Positions 34,105 through 43,879 of a stretch of DNA of 64,000 bases are shown here, in pieces; the stretch's first letter is position 1; every line of letters begins with the position of its first letter. A program made the translations under genes and the position numbers. The stretch lies in NCBI RefSeq assembly GCF_030518155.1, contig NZ_JAULRU010000220.1:102603-166602 (forward strand). The letters are read 5' to 3'. This stretch comes from Gilvimarinus gilvus. Its GTDB lineage: Bacteria; Pseudomonadota; Gammaproteobacteria; Pseudomonadales; Cellvibrionaceae. The notes under the pieces are model-generated. The model was not told the DNA's origin and made no database searches. It worked only from the letters and a program-made list of their open reading frames with translations.

Positions 34105-36270
34105 TTAAGGCAAAGGATTAATATTTTCAACACGCACTGTCCATCCAGCGGCCGGGAAGCCTGGCGCGTGACGCGACGGAGAGCCTTCCCAGCCTGCCGC
34201 CATCATGGCAACCGCGCTCAAAAGTGCGCCATTACCCGGCAAATATATTGGCAGCGAGTCTTCCTGGTAGTTATGACCATTGTTGAGATAGGTGTTCTTG
34301 GGAACCTGCATTAATAATGCATCAATAGCTTGCTCTGTGCGCCCCAAACGAGCCGCCGTCATAGCCACCAGCGGATAATCCCAACCCCAGGTACGCTGCC
34401 AGTTCCAGCTTGCGAAAATTTTCGTAAACGAATTATTCAACGCGCTTTTGTCAACATCGTGCCCCGGTAACATCCCCAAAATTCCCAACACGCTGGGGTG
34501 GTCATTGAGGTGTGAAGCGTCTTCGAATGTATTCAACGCATTGCCCGCGTTGACGTAGTGATTATTGAACTTGGGCAAAGGCGCTAAATATTGCAGGCGA
34601 TCGTTCAGAGCTTCGTCTGGCGCTAGCTGCAACCGGTTGCGCCATCGTTGGGCCAACTGTAAACCATAGCGCCAGTAAGCCAGTTCAAACGTTGGGTTAT
34701 GGGTTTCGTCCGCACTGTAAATTTCTTGCGCCGGTATAATTGGCCCCGCAAGATCATAGACTTGCGTTTGCTCATTCCAAACCAAATAATCCACCATGAA
34801 TTCAGTTGTGGCGAGCACAATCTCTTTATACTGCTCGAGAGATTCACGGCTTTTACCGTTTAATTGATACAAAAGCTCAGCAAAGTAAATTGGATGCGGC
34901 TGTTGCCAGACCAGGAAAACACCAATCGTTGATGGGCTTTCCGCGGCATTAGGGCCTACCATTTTGGGCCAGCGTGCGCCTTTGTACCCCTGCCTTGCGG
35001 CCTTGGCTGTTGCTTGCGGCAATTGCTCTTGGTACCAAGCCAAACTTTTTTCAAACAGAGTCGGCTTATTCCATAGCGCATAATGCACTCCGTGCCACCA
35101 GTGCATTTCCAAATGAAATTTTCCGTACCAACTATTGCAAGTAAGGCCAGTTTCCGAGGGAGGTAAAGAGCCTGATGTTTGAATGGCAGTCAGGTAACGC
35201 GACAGGATTATCCGCCGCTCAAGTTCATGAGCACGAGAATCTTTTGAAAGAGAAAGGTCGATTGCCCCGCCGCTCAACCAAAAGTCTTGCCAGTGCGCTT
35301 TAACCACAGAGAAATCACGGTTAGCGTCAGCGGGCACCAACAACAGCTTGGTGGGTGCGTAGGTTACGGAGAATGAAAGTTCCTCTGCAGTACCTTGCAA
35401 AACATAACGGTGTGCATCCGTTTTTTGCCAACGAACTTCGCCTGCCCATGCAATGGCCACGTAGTAAACGGTGGCGTCGAGCGTTCGCTTTAGAATAATC
35501 CCCTGCGCGCGTTGCTCTACAACTTCCGTCGTGTGTTTTTCCGGACTTTGCCAATCAGCTGTTTTTTTGCCCCAGCTCAGAGTCCCGTAGGGAAATTCAA
35601 ACTCGACGGCTAAATCTTGTTGCTGTAGCAGTTTGGACGACGCGGTTACCGTTAACTGATCCCGCTCCGGGTGCACGGCGGTTTTTACAGTCACCAACTG
35701 CCCGTCGAGTTCAAACTGGCTGTTGACTGTACCCTGCCACATATCGAGCTTTTGACTGATAGCAGAAATATCAGTAACTCCGATCGACTTATCGCGGCGG
35801 GCAAAACCTACCCGGCCTAGATGCAAGCGGTGCGGATTCGCCCGCAGCCATTGCCCGGCGTCAGAGTGTTGCTTAGCGGCGTAGCTAATATCGCGCCCGT
35901 CCACGTTATACCGTTCGAAAGTATCGCTGAGCTGATACCCGTCAACATTGGGCGTACTGTGCCACCCCCATTGACTCAGTGTCCCCAATGGAATGCCCTG
36001 TTCATAAATGTTGGGGAACGTCTGCAAACCCGTCGCGTCCACAGTCACGGCAAACTCACCGTTGCCGAGAGAGAAAGGTGACAGAATATCTGGTGATTGA
36101 TTGATAGGATTATGACGATTGACGAGTGCGTGCCTGTCAATGGGTAGCGTGGACGGATCACCTGCATCGGGTGCCGCCATCGTGGTAAGACCACCCGGTA
36201 TTCCACAGAGTACGGACATCGCGCTCACCAGCGATAACGAAGCGGGCAATGATTTTATTATTGTGATCAT
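34105..36270 (-). CDS. Secreted six-hairpin glycosidase, GH65/GH95-like
   Basis: A 721-residue secreted enzyme with a signal peptide. The N-terminal ~270 residues are a beta-super-sandwich (SPFSLGNGEFAVTVDATG); the remainder is an (alpha/alpha)6 barrel with FHLEMHWWHGVHYALW, GYKGARWPKMVGP (the G-Y-x-G-A-x-x-P block typical of six-hairpin enzymes), AGPIIPAQE and SADETHNPTFEL. I cannot name the CAZy family with confidence; GH65- or GH95-like inverting glycosidases are closest. ATG 36270 is chosen over TTG 36273. It pairs with the GH31 enzyme and lies next to an esterase and an outer-membrane protein. Confidence 0.82.
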   Translation of the reverse strand: MITIIKSLPASLSLVSAMSVLCGIPGGLTTMAAPDAGDPSTLPIDRHALVNRHNPINQSPDILSPFSLGNGEFAVTVDATGLQTFPNIYEQGIPLGTLSQWGWHSTPNVDGYQLSDTFERYNVDGRDISYAAKQHSDAGQWLRANPHRLHLGRVGFARRDKSIGVTDISAISQKLDMWQGTVNSQFELDGQLVTVKTAVHPERDQLTVTASSKLLQQQDLAVEFEFPYGTLSWGKKTADWQSPEKHTTEVVEQRAQGIILKRTLDATVYYVAIAWAGEVRWQKTDAHRYVLQGTAEELSFSVTYAPTKLLLVPADANRDFSVVKAHWQDFWLSGGAIDLSLSKDSRAHELERRIILSRYLTAIQTSGSLPPSETGLTCNSWYGKFHLEMHWWHGVHYALWNKPTLFEKSLAWYQEQLPQATAKAARQGYKGARWPKMVGPNAAESPSTIGVFLVWQQPHPIYFAELLYQLNGKSRESLEQYKEIVLATTEFMVDYLVWNEQTQVYDLAGPIIPAQEIYSADETHNPTFELAYWRYGLQLAQRWRNRLQLAPDEALNDRLQYLAPLPKFNNHYVNAGNALNTFEDASHLNDHPSVLGILGMLPGHDVDKSALNNSFTKIFASWNWQRTWGWDYPLVAMTAARLGRTEQAIDALLMQVPKNTYLNNGHNYQEDSLPIYLPGNGALLSAVAMMAAGWEGSPSRHAPGFPAAGWTVRVENINPLP

Positions 36271-36418
36271 CAAGATGACCTGCTGTTATATTAGGCTTTT
36301 GCATATCCTAACATATGGTCATATTGAACATAAGAATATAGTTGCGGCTTGTACTCAATATTTTGGGTGTGACTTGCGACGCAATCTTCCGACAATGGCC
36401 GCTATTTACTTGCGCAAA

Positions 36419-36847
36419 TCACCAATCGAGGAATACATCCTTAGGATCAAAATCGAACTTTAACGCGTTTTCTTGCTTGATCTCGCGGGATATTTTTATG
36501 TCCCGCTGCGCGTTCAAACTCCATACCGGGTGAGCACCGGCGGCGATTTGGTAGTTCTGCTTCAGCAGTTCAACGACAATGGCTCTTCTTGCACCCAAGG
36601 CAACATCCGTAGTCTGAAACGGCCCCTGCTGAGTCGAACGCTCAGGCGTATTGTCGCGCCCAGCGTAGGCCAGTAAAGTGGCAACGCCATTGGGTTCCAG
36701 ACGCAGATGAATCTCCACTCGCCAATCACTTCGTGTCAGCACAATGGCACTGGTAGAGCGAGGAATACTGTGTAGCCCCTTACCATTCACCGCATGACCT
36801 CGAATACAGAGTTTGGTGACGTGAGACAACACAGTGGCGCAGCGCAA
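36419..36847 (-). CDS. Hypothetical protein, possibly a gene remnant
   Basis: A 142-codon frame without a good start: the first usable codon is TTG at 36847 and no Shine-Dalgarno site is evident. The translated part from GLHSIPRS to DPKDVFLDW is varied and protein-like (SDWRVEIHLRLEPNGVATLLAYAG), and lacks a signal peptide or helix. It sits alone between the glycosidase and the porin gene on the same strand. I do not recognise it. Either a real small gene or the end of a decayed larger gene. Confidence 0.4.
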   Translation of the reverse strand: MRCATVLSHVTKLCIRGHAVNGKGLHSIPRSTSAIVLTRSDWRVEIHLRLEPNGVATLLAYAGRDNTPERSTQQGPFQTTDVALGARRAIVVELLKQNYQIAAGAHPVWSLNAQRDIKISREIKQENALKFDFDPKDVFLDW

Positions 36848-36877
36848 GCCACAAGTCGCTCGGTCGCATTGTTTTGA

Positions 36878-38170
36878 TCAAAATCGATACCTGGCATTGA
36901 GTTGCCACTGAGTCTGTTGCTGATTCGCCTGCTCCCACCACAATTCACGATTTTCCACATAACTGTCGGTAACCATAACCTCCGTGCCCACTTGCCAATG
37001 ACGACTCAAGTTCCAACGCCACGCGACGGCAAAACTGTCACCGTTACTATTATTGGGGTCAAACGACCAGTGGTCTTTATCTTGTACCTCGAAGCGGTCG
37101 TAGCGCGCACTGAACCGGTGCTTACCCAAAGTGTGACTTAACAAGACATAGCTGGCTTGATAATCGTTATTGACTCCAAGACTGGGCCCCATGGCAGTGC
37201 TACCATCCATAAATTGCGCAATAACCCTGGTGCGTTGCGACAGTTTCAACAGCCAGGCTGCGGAGAAAAATTTGGTATCCCAGGCATACTGGCCGGTTTT
37301 ATAATTGAGCGCTCGCGGATCACCGTTATTATCGTAGTAATAAACACGCAACTGCGAGCGTTTAAGATAATCCCAATGTCCACCTATGTAGTACCCAAAA
37401 CGACCATCGACTTCTGAAAATGGCAATACTTCGTTCGCCTGACGGCTCAGCCGCGGGTCGTCAAACGCGGGGTTATCGGCAAACGCTATGCTTTCGTTAT
37501 AAACGGTCTGTCGATCATGCATCGCAAAACCGCGCCATGCCAGTAGGCTGCCAGCAGGGTCATTGGCTTTAAAAATCGCACCGACTGCGGTAAAGCTGTG
37601 AGGGCTGTGAAAACGGCGGCCGGGTCGGCTAAACGCAACTTCACCACCGAACACACGCAACTCTTCCCCCACCCAACTGTTTATGGCTGAATTGCTGTAC
37701 AAATACGGCGACAGCCAGGCGATGTCAGGGTTTTCAAGCGACAGGGCGGGGTAAAAACCACCGGTCTTAACTTGCCACTGGTAGCCATTAGCGCTCAGCG
37801 GCTTATATTTTAGATACGCTTCGGTAATGCCAAGCTTGGTATCGACATCATCATTAATATGCGCGACACCATGCAGCGACCACGCGCTGAGAAAATCATA
37901 CTGGGCCTGTAACACGCTGCTACCAACACTCAGCCCTTCATGCTGATCACTATAGCGATGCAGGCCTGAGCCACTATACAGCCAGGGCTCAGGCGTGTCA
38001 GACAGTGTTCCCCTAAGCTCTAGCTGCCCTTTAACCTGCAAGGAGCTGGCTTGAACCTGCAGACAGGCAAGCAATAAAAGAAAAAATCCAATACTGCGCC
38101 TGCTGTTCAAACAGACGCAGCTATCCAACCATCGCCACCTATATGTCAGCTTAGTAGCCATCAAATTCAT
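36878..38170 (-). CDS. Outer-membrane porin-like beta-barrel protein
   Basis: A 430-residue outer-membrane protein: signal peptide ending VQASS, then alternating beta-strand pattern to the end, closing on R-Y-R-F, the phenylalanine signature of the BAM targeting signal. WQLNARYRF, RWNLSRHWQVGTEVMV and YYIGGHWDYLKRSQLRVYYYD are strand-like. It resembles porins found beside cupredoxin genes in marine gammaproteobacteria. Two starts are possible, 38170 and 38161; the first overlaps the cupredoxin stop by 20 bases. Substrate unknown. Confidence 0.85.
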   Translation of the reverse strand: MNLMATKLTYRWRWLDSCVCLNSRRSIGFFLLLLACLQVQASSLQVKGQLELRGTLSDTPEPWLYSGSGLHRYSDQHEGLSVGSSVLQAQYDFLSAWSLHGVAHINDDVDTKLGITEAYLKYKPLSANGYQWQVKTGGFYPALSLENPDIAWLSPYLYSNSAINSWVGEELRVFGGEVAFSRPGRRFHSPHSFTAVGAIFKANDPAGSLLAWRGFAMHDRQTVYNESIAFADNPAFDDPRLSRQANEVLPFSEVDGRFGYYIGGHWDYLKRSQLRVYYYDNNGDPRALNYKTGQYAWDTKFFSAAWLLKLSQRTRVIAQFMDGSTAMGPSLGVNNDYQASYVLLSHTLGKHRFSARYDRFEVQDKDHWSFDPNNSNGDSFAVAWRWNLSRHWQVGTEVMVTDSYVENRELWWEQANQQQTQWQLNARYRF

Positions 38171-38780
38171 CCGCTTGATAGGGATCGACCGCAGGCGTTA
38201 ACGCTTGCGCCACTTTGATAACCTGAGCACCGGAGCGAACCGTGTGTTGCTCGGTTGCACTTAAATTTTTAAACCGCGCATGCCAAACTGACAGATCGGC
38301 GGAGTCGCCATCTACACTCAGGCTCACTTTACCCTCGGCGTCGGTGACCGCAAAGGTATCGGCATCGACTACTACAATATAACCCAGCATCCAATCGTGA
38401 ATATTGCACCCCAGCTGAACTACCCCTGCTGTGGGAAACAGCAAAGGCTCGCCCGGGCTATCTTTGTAGAGCTTGATCTCGAAACGTTTTACCGGCGAAA
38501 AAGAATAGACATGATGCATGACCGAATCGGAGTTGGGAAAGGCCACCCGACTGCCGGTGGGAACGGCCAATACACCGGGCTCAAATTGTCGATTACGCTG
38601 GTTCATCACATAAGGTGTCGCACGCGGGGTTACATTGCCTCCCGGCAACCACACCACCGCACTCGGTAAAGGGCTACCATCAGCGTCAGTGACCGTCAGT
38701 GATATTTCTGCCGCCACTACTGCCTGCGCCGTATAACAAAACACAAGCGCAATTGTAAATCGTGCTATCCAGTTATTCAC
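38151..38780 (-). CDS. Cupredoxin-domain exported protein (methylamine-utilization-like)
   Basis: A 209-residue periplasmic protein with a signal peptide (AVVAAEIS). After a short carboxypeptidase-regulatory-like segment (DADGSPLPSAVVWLPGG) comes a plastocyanin-type fold. The copper ligands can be read as His in MHHVYS and Cys/His/Met in GCNIHDWMLG. The start is GTG at 38780 (MNNWIARF; GGGGA upstream). It overlaps the downstream porin gene. Electron transfer or copper handling is inferred from the site; family members are often paired with porins or GGDEF/EAL genes. Confidence 0.87.
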   Translation of the reverse strand: MNNWIARFTIALVFCYTAQAVVAAEISLTVTDADGSPLPSAVVWLPGGNVTPRATPYVMNQRNRQFEPGVLAVPTGSRVAFPNSDSVMHHVYSFSPVKRFEIKLYKDSPGEPLLFPTAGVVQLGCNIHDWMLGYIVVVDADTFAVTDAEGKVSLSVDGDSADLSVWHARFKNLSATEQHTVRSGAQVIKVAQALTPAVDPYQADEFDGY

Positions 38781-38918
38781 TGTATTCCCCTAAGTTGGCT
38801 ACCAGTATAGACCAGATGCCGTTCTACTTTCGCGACACACGCGGCCCTAAACCCAATCAATTAAGCCACGCTATGTTCTCCACGCCCATACAGCAAGCCT
38901 GACCCGTGTCGACTTTTG

Positions 38919-39941
38919 TCACAGGTGCTCATGTAAAAACGGTACTATATCCTTTTCTAAAACTGGCACGGCGTGAGTGTCAAAACAGCTGTCAAACACT
39001 TCCAGGCAACCAGAATCCATGTATGCGTGATTATTCCCTTCATACACAATCAGCTCGGCGGGTTGGCTAGCATTGCGCATTTTGTCGACATAAACTTTGA
39101 TCGATGCGGCAGTGGTGGTGGTATCCTCGCTGCCAACATGATGAAGCTGAGGTGGCAGTTTATACTCGTCAATAGCCGGGATATTGTATAGAGGTGACAC
39201 CATACGGTAGTGCTCGGGATTGCTGTCGACATTCACCTCCCCACCAAACATACCGCGGGGCTCGGCCTGAGCAAATTGCCAGAATATATTCTGTGCGGTC
39301 TCAAAACCGCCTTGCGCCGTACCCAGCAGATCAAACGCTCCATAGCTAACAACCGCTGCCTGTACTTTTAAGCCATCTTCTGAGGCCACTTGTTCAGCTG
39401 TTTTGCCTTGCGGCAACCATGTGGGGTTGAAACCAAGGCTATCGCCACTATAACCGTCTGATTCCAGTTCACGTCCGTGCGTTAAAATCATTGATGTCAG
39501 GTGGCCTCCGGCACTGTCACCGGTAATCGCTACTCGTGTAGGATCACCACCATACTGCGCAATATTGGCTTTTACCCAAAGTAGACCGCCAAACACGTCT
39601 TCAATAATCTCATTCATGGTCGTCGTATTGTTTAAAGTCGGCAGTAGACGGTAGTTTATATTCGCCACCACAAAACCGCGCTCTGCTAAATACTGACTCA
39701 TTGAATCCATGATCGATTCGTTGTTAATCAACCAGCCGCCGCCGTGATAAATCACCACAACAGGGTTTAAATCCTGATTCGTTTTAGGACTGTAAATATC
39801 CACCTTAAGCGGATAACCCTTCGGCTCCGCCCAAACCAAATCATCGACCTTGGTAACTTTGTGAAGCTCTTTGGCTTGTAGGCTCAGTGAAATTACGAGC
39901 ATTACCGCGACAAAATGTAATTTTCTCAAAGTAGAATACAT
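38919..39941 (-). CDS. Secreted alpha/beta-hydrolase, esterase/lipase type
   Basis: A 340-residue exported carboxylesterase. The signal peptide ends SLQAKE. The hydrolase core has the oxyanion motif HGGGW, nucleophile GDSAGGHL, and a C-terminal His in NNHAYMDSG; the catalytic Asp is likely in GSEDTTTT. This hormone-sensitive-lipase/BD-FAE-like group includes polysaccharide deacetylating enzymes, which fits its place near glycosidases. Substrate not read from sequence. GGAAA precedes ATG 39941. Confidence 0.88.
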   Translation of the reverse strand: MYSTLRKLHFVAVMLVISLSLQAKELHKVTKVDDLVWAEPKGYPLKVDIYSPKTNQDLNPVVVIYHGGGWLINNESIMDSMSQYLAERGFVVANINYRLLPTLNNTTTMNEIIEDVFGGLLWVKANIAQYGGDPTRVAITGDSAGGHLTSMILTHGRELESDGYSGDSLGFNPTWLPQGKTAEQVASEDGLKVQAAVVSYGAFDLLGTAQGGFETAQNIFWQFAQAEPRGMFGGEVNVDSNPEHYRMVSPLYNIPAIDEYKLPPQLHHVGSEDTTTTAASIKVYVDKMRNASQPAELIVYEGNNHAYMDSGCLEVFDSCFDTHAVPVLEKDIVPFLHEHL

Positions 39942-40026
39942 TGCATTTCCTTTGTTTATTCATTATTCCGGCCGAGATTAGAGTAGGAATCAGCTTCCGC
40001 ACCAGCCAATTTTCATCACTTTACCC

Positions 40027-40911
40027 TTACTTACGCGCGGTCGCCATTTGCAAAAACGCATCGATATAATCCACTTGGTTGTCGACCTGCCGAACCCCCA
40101 AATAAATTTGCTTACTGACACCGGCTTTACCCAATGGCAGGGCCATAATAGGCAATGTTTGCGCATACTCCTCGACTAGCCAACCGGGTAGAGCGGCAAC
40201 ACCCCTGCCCGAGGCTACTGTGTGCAACATAATGTCGGTTGTTTCGATGGTTTTGTGGCGTTTAGGCGATATACCCGCTGGCTGTAAGAATTTATTGTAA
40301 ATATCCAGCCGCTCAATGGGTACCGGGTAGGAGATAAGCACCTCTCCGGCCAAATCCTTCGGCTCCACATACCGGCGGTCGGATAACCAGTGATTCAGCG
40401 GCACGACTAACACCTGCTGATAATCAAATACCGGAGTAAACACTACCCCAGGTTTAAACAGAGGGTCAGGCGTCACAAGTAAGTCGATATCGTGCCCAAA
40501 CAGAGCGGCCATACCGCCAAATTGAAATTGCTGTTTCACGTCTACATCGACATCAGGCCAAGCCGATAAGTAAGGACCCACTATCTTAAGAAGCCATTGG
40601 TAGCAGGGATGACACTCCATGCCAATTCGCAAAGAGCCCCGCTCACCAGCGGCCATTTGAGCGACCACCTGCTCGGCATGTTCAAACTGTGGGACCAATC
40701 GGTTTGCCAACCCCAGCAGATATTCACCCGCCGTGGTCAGGCGCAGTTGCCGCCCCTCCTTTTCCCACAGGGCAGTTCCCAAACGCTGTTCCAATTTTTT
40801 GATGGAATGACTCAAAGCCGACTGGGTAAGATTTAAATGCCCGGCGGCACGGGTCAAGGTGCCCTTACTTGCTACGGCTTTTAGCAACTCCAGGTGGTGG
40901 CGCTCAATCAT
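40027..40911 (-). CDS. metR: MetR, LysR-type activator of methionine synthesis
   Basis: A 294-residue LysR regulator whose start reads MIERHHLELLKAVASKGTLTRAAGHLNLTQSALSHSIKKLE, the classic MetR N-terminus, followed by GMECHPCYQWLLKIV and FTPVFDYQQVLVVP. MetR binds homocysteine and activates metE and metH. It is divergent from metE across a 102-bp promoter region. ATG 40911 is the family start; an in-frame extension to 40956 exists and would run into the shared region. Assignment is firm. Confidence 0.95.
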   Translation of the reverse strand: MIERHHLELLKAVASKGTLTRAAGHLNLTQSALSHSIKKLEQRLGTALWEKEGRQLRLTTAGEYLLGLANRLVPQFEHAEQVVAQMAAGERGSLRIGMECHPCYQWLLKIVGPYLSAWPDVDVDVKQQFQFGGMAALFGHDIDLLVTPDPLFKPGVVFTPVFDYQQVLVVPLNHWLSDRRYVEPKDLAGEVLISYPVPIERLDIYNKFLQPAGISPKRHKTIETTDIMLHTVASGRGVAALPGWLVEEYAQTLPIMALPLGKAGVSKQIYLGVRQVDNQVDYIDAFLQMATARK

Positions 40912-40921
40912 AGACAACCCA

Positions 40922-40940
40922 TGAATATTATTAATATTTA
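40922..40940. promoter_or_regulatory. Palindrome in the metR/metE divergent promoter
   Basis: TGAATATTATTAATATTTA has perfect 7-base arms AATATTA and TAATATT around one base. The TGAA...TTTA ends approximate the MetR half-sites TGAA-N5-TTCA. Location between metR and metE fits a MetR operator; binding is inferred. Confidence 0.6.
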
Positions 40941-41013
40941 GATTATATAATACCATTATTAATCATGGTTAATAGCCCCTAGACTGCCCCTAATCAACTG
41001 ACAGGAGGCAACA

Positions 41014-43290
41014 ATGGCCATTACCCACAACTTAGGATTTCCGCGCATTGGCGCAAAACGTGAACTCAAATTTGCCCTAGAAGCTTATTGGAAGGGGCAA
41101 ACTAAAGAAGCTGAACTCCAGCAAACCGGTGCCGAATTGCGCCAACTGCACTGGCAACAACAATCCGGCCTCAACTGGGCACCGGTGGGGGATTTTTCTT
41201 TCTACGATCAGGTGCTCGACACCAGCTTCACCCTGGGCCACTTACCTGAGCGTGTCAGCAATCTCGCAGGCACTGAGCTGGACAATTATTTTCGCGTCGC
41301 CCGCGGCCGAGCGGTGAATGATTCCGCGTGCCAGTGCGTACACGCCGGTGAGATGACGAAATGGTTTGATACCAACTATCACTACATCGTTCCGGAGTTC
41401 ACCCAGGATACTGAGTTCACCTTGAATCCGGCGCGACTGATCCGGCAACTGCAAGAGGCCAAGTCACAGGGTGTAAATGCCAAGCCCGTTATTATTGGCC
41501 CCGTCACCTACCTGTGGTTAGGTAAAAGCAAAGATGGCTGCGACCGCTTACAGCTGTTGGATAAACTATTGCCTGTTTATCAAGCGCTATTGCAACAGCT
41601 GGCCGATGCGGGGGCCGAGTGGGTGCAAATTGACGAGCCCGCTCTGGTAACCGAACTAGACCGAAACTGGCAACACGCCGTTAATGTCGCCTACCATCAG
41701 CTCAAAGCCGCACCGGTGAAACTGCTGGTGGCAACCTACTTTGACGAACTGCGTGATAATCTCAAGCTCGCCTGTGAACTGCCCGTGGCGGGCTTGCACA
41801 TCGATGCGGTACGGGCGAGAACTGAAGTGGTAAGAGTCATAGATTGGCTGCCCAGCCACAAAGTGCTTTCGCTGGGTATTATCGACGGGCGCAACATATG
41901 GAAAAGTGACTTAACCGAGCTGTTGAGTTGGCTGGAGCCTATTTCACAAAAGCTCGGCGAGCGGTTATGGTTAGCGCCTTCGTGCTCGCTTTTACATGTA
42001 CCTGTCGATTTAACGGCCGAACAAAATCTGGACAGTGAAATAAAAAACTGGCTCGCCTTTGCCCAGCAAAAAATAGATGAGCTATCAACACTCGCCACCG
42101 CCTTGAATGAAGGCCGAGCAAGCGTTGCCGAAAAGCTTGCGCAGAACCGCGATGCTTTAGCCGGCCGCCGCGCCTCTGATCGTGTGCACAACCCCACTGT
42201 ACAGGAGTCTGTCGCTAAAATAACACCCGCGCTTGGCAAGCGAGCCAGCAGCTATAGCAAACGTACTGCCAAGCAACGCCAGCAACTGGCGCTGCCCAGA
42301 TACCCCACCACCACGATTGGCTCGTTTCCGCAAACCCCACAGATTCGCAAGGATCGGCTGGCTTTCAAACAAGGCGAACTGAAACTCGACGAATATCAAA
42401 ACCGCATGCGCACCGAAATCGAATATTCCGTGCGTGAACAGGAGGCGCTTGGCTTAGATGTGCTGGTGCACGGCGAAGCCGAGCGCAACGACATGGTTGA
42501 GTATTTTGGTGAACAACTTGAAGGGTACGTGTTTAGTCAATTCGGCTGGGTGCAATCTTACGGCTCGCGCTGTGTCAAGCCACCCATTTTATTCGGCGAT
42601 ATTACTCGACCACACACCATGACCGTAGAATGGATTCGCTACGCGCAATCGCTCACTGACAAGCCAATGAAAGGTATGTTGACAGGGCCTGTGACCATTC
42701 TCAATTGGTCTTTTGTGCGCGACGATCAGCCGCGCAGTGAAACCTGTAAACAACTGGCACTGGCCATTCGCAAAGAGGTTCTGGATTTGCAGGCCGCTGG
42801 GGTCAACATCATTCAAATTGACGAGGCCGCACTTCGAGAGGGGTTACCGCTGCGTCAAAGTCAGTGGCAGGAATACTTAACATGGGCCGTAGAATGTTTT
42901 CGCATCAGCGCCAATGGCGTTAAAGATGAAACGCAAATACATACCCATATGTGCTACTCAGAGTTTAACGACATCATCGATGCCATTGCCCATATGGACG
43001 CAGATGTCATCACCATTGAAACATCGCGCTCAGACATGGAACTGCTGGATGTGTTTGACAGTTTTAAGTACCCCAATGAAATAGGGCCGGGTGTTTACGA
43101 CATTCACTCCCCTAACATTCCCAGCGAGGAGCATATTGTGAACTTAATGGGCAAAGCCCGGGAGCGAATTCCCGCAGAGCGCTTGTGGATCAATCCGGAC
43201 TGCGGACTAAAAACGCGCCAGTGGGACGAAGTACGGCCTGCATTGCAAAATATGGTGAGTGCGGCAAAATCTCTACGCAATAGCGCGTAG
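41014..43290 (+). CDS. metE: Cobalamin-independent methionine synthase
   Basis: Transfers the methyl of 5-methyltetrahydropteroyl-triglutamate to homocysteine; last step of methionine synthesis. At 758 residues it has the family length. The N-terminal barrel starts [18 protein letters not shown]; the catalytic C-terminal barrel has [28 protein letters not shown], and zinc ligands in HTHMCYSEF (His, Cys), the Glu in [10 protein letters not shown], and NPDCGLKTR (Cys). AGGAGG precedes ATG 41014. MetR divergent upstream is the usual arrangement. Hairpin terminators overlap and follow the stop. Confidence 0.97.
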   Translation: MAITHNLGFPRIGAKRELKFALEAYWKGQTKEAELQQTGAELRQLHWQQQSGLNWAPVGDFSFYDQVLDTSFTLGHLPERVSNLAGTELDNYFRVARGRAVNDSACQCVHAGEMTKWFDTNYHYIVPEFTQDTEFTLNPARLIRQLQEAKSQGVNAKPVIIGPVTYLWLGKSKDGCDRLQLLDKLLPVYQALLQQLADAGAEWVQIDEPALVTELDRNWQHAVNVAYHQLKAAPVKLLVATYFDELRDNLKLACELPVAGLHIDAVRARTEVVRVIDWLPSHKVLSLGIIDGRNIWKSDLTELLSWLEPISQKLGERLWLAPSCSLLHVPVDLTAEQNLDSEIKNWLAFAQQKIDELSTLATALNEGRASVAEKLAQNRDALAGRRASDRVHNPTVQESVAKITPALGKRASSYSKRTAKQRQQLALPRYPTTTIGSFPQTPQIRKDRLAFKQGELKLDEYQNRMRTEIEYSVREQEALGLDVLVHGEAERNDMVEYFGEQLEGYVFSQFGWVQSYGSRCVKPPILFGDITRPHTMTVEWIRYAQSLTDKPMKGMLTGPVTILNWSFVRDDQPRSETCKQLALAIRKEVLDLQAAGVNIIQIDEAALREGLPLRQSQWQEYLTWAVECFRISANGVKDETQIHTHMCYSEFNDIIDAIAHMDADVITIETSRSDMELLDVFDSFKYPNEIGPGVYDIHSPNIPSEEHIVNLMGKARERIPAERLWINPDCGLKTRQWDEVRPALQNMVSAAKSLRNSA

Positions 43291-43302
43291 AGATTGCGCT
43301 TC

Positions 43303-43337
43303 AATCATAAGGCGGGCGAAAAGCCTGCCCTATGATT
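43303..43337 (+). terminator. Hairpin terminator after metE
   Basis: A 15-bp stem (AATCATAAGGCGGGC with GCCTGCCCTATGATT, two mismatches) around a GAAAA loop, then TTCT. A smaller perfect hairpin (CTCTACGC/GCGTAGAG, 43271-43292) overlaps the metE stop. Both are oriented to end metE transcription. Confidence 0.75.
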
Positions 43338-43389
43338 TCTGGCGTAGTGCCGTGAGATTTACTTCCGTGTCGGGGCGCTGCGCTTCGAA

Positions 43390-43869
43390 CTATGGGCAAC
43401 TATTAAAAACCTCGCCCTCAAAGCGAACGGGCTTATCGTTGATGGCCACAGAAACAAAGCAATATGGGTAGGATAATGCAGCGTCGGCACCGCAGCTTTG
43501 CGGTTCGCCTTCACGGTAACTTACCTGTAGAAATTCACCATGCTCGGCAATACTCTCCACGTCTATGCTGTGACCTAAAGAGGGCTTTTGACCGGCGTAC
43601 AGCATAATGACCTGATGAGTGTCAAAATCAACAGCTGGCGCATCCTGCTGGCTGTTCAGAGCGGTAGCCAAATAGCGCTCACGATACTCGTGCTCATTGT
43701 CGATCACTGTAAAAAGCGAATCCTCGTACGGGGTATTGCTCGACACAGCTGGGCACGCAAGCCTAGTGTAGGCAACCAACGACTCATGCTCAGCATCATC
43801 CGACGAACCGCAGGCGGCGAGTGAACAGACAAGACCAATAACAATACAATTTCGTACCTTGCTTACCAT
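43390..43869 (-). CDS. Small lipoprotein of unknown function
   Basis: A 159-residue exported lipoprotein. The signal reads MVSKVRNCIVIGLVCSLAACGSS with a clear lipobox (LAAC). The mature part holds YTRLACPAVSSNTPYEDS, DFDTHQVIMLYAGQKPSLGHSID, and VSYREGEPQSCGADAALSYPYC, with three or four cysteines that may pair. I do not know the family; similarity to protease-inhibitor-like PrcB-type domains is possible. GGAGAG precedes ATG 43869. The leader is an array of SD-like repeats described separately. Confidence 0.82.
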   Translation of the reverse strand: MVSKVRNCIVIGLVCSLAACGSSDDAEHESLVAYTRLACPAVSSNTPYEDSLFTVIDNEHEYRERYLATALNSQQDAPAVDFDTHQVIMLYAGQKPSLGHSIDVESIAEHGEFLQVSYREGEPQSCGADAALSYPYCFVSVAINDKPVRFEGEVFNSCP

Positions 43870-43879
43870 AGCACACAGC

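Noticed and set aside
41736..42239. Minus-strand frame in metE
   Set aside because: Complete overlap with a firmly identified enzyme gene.
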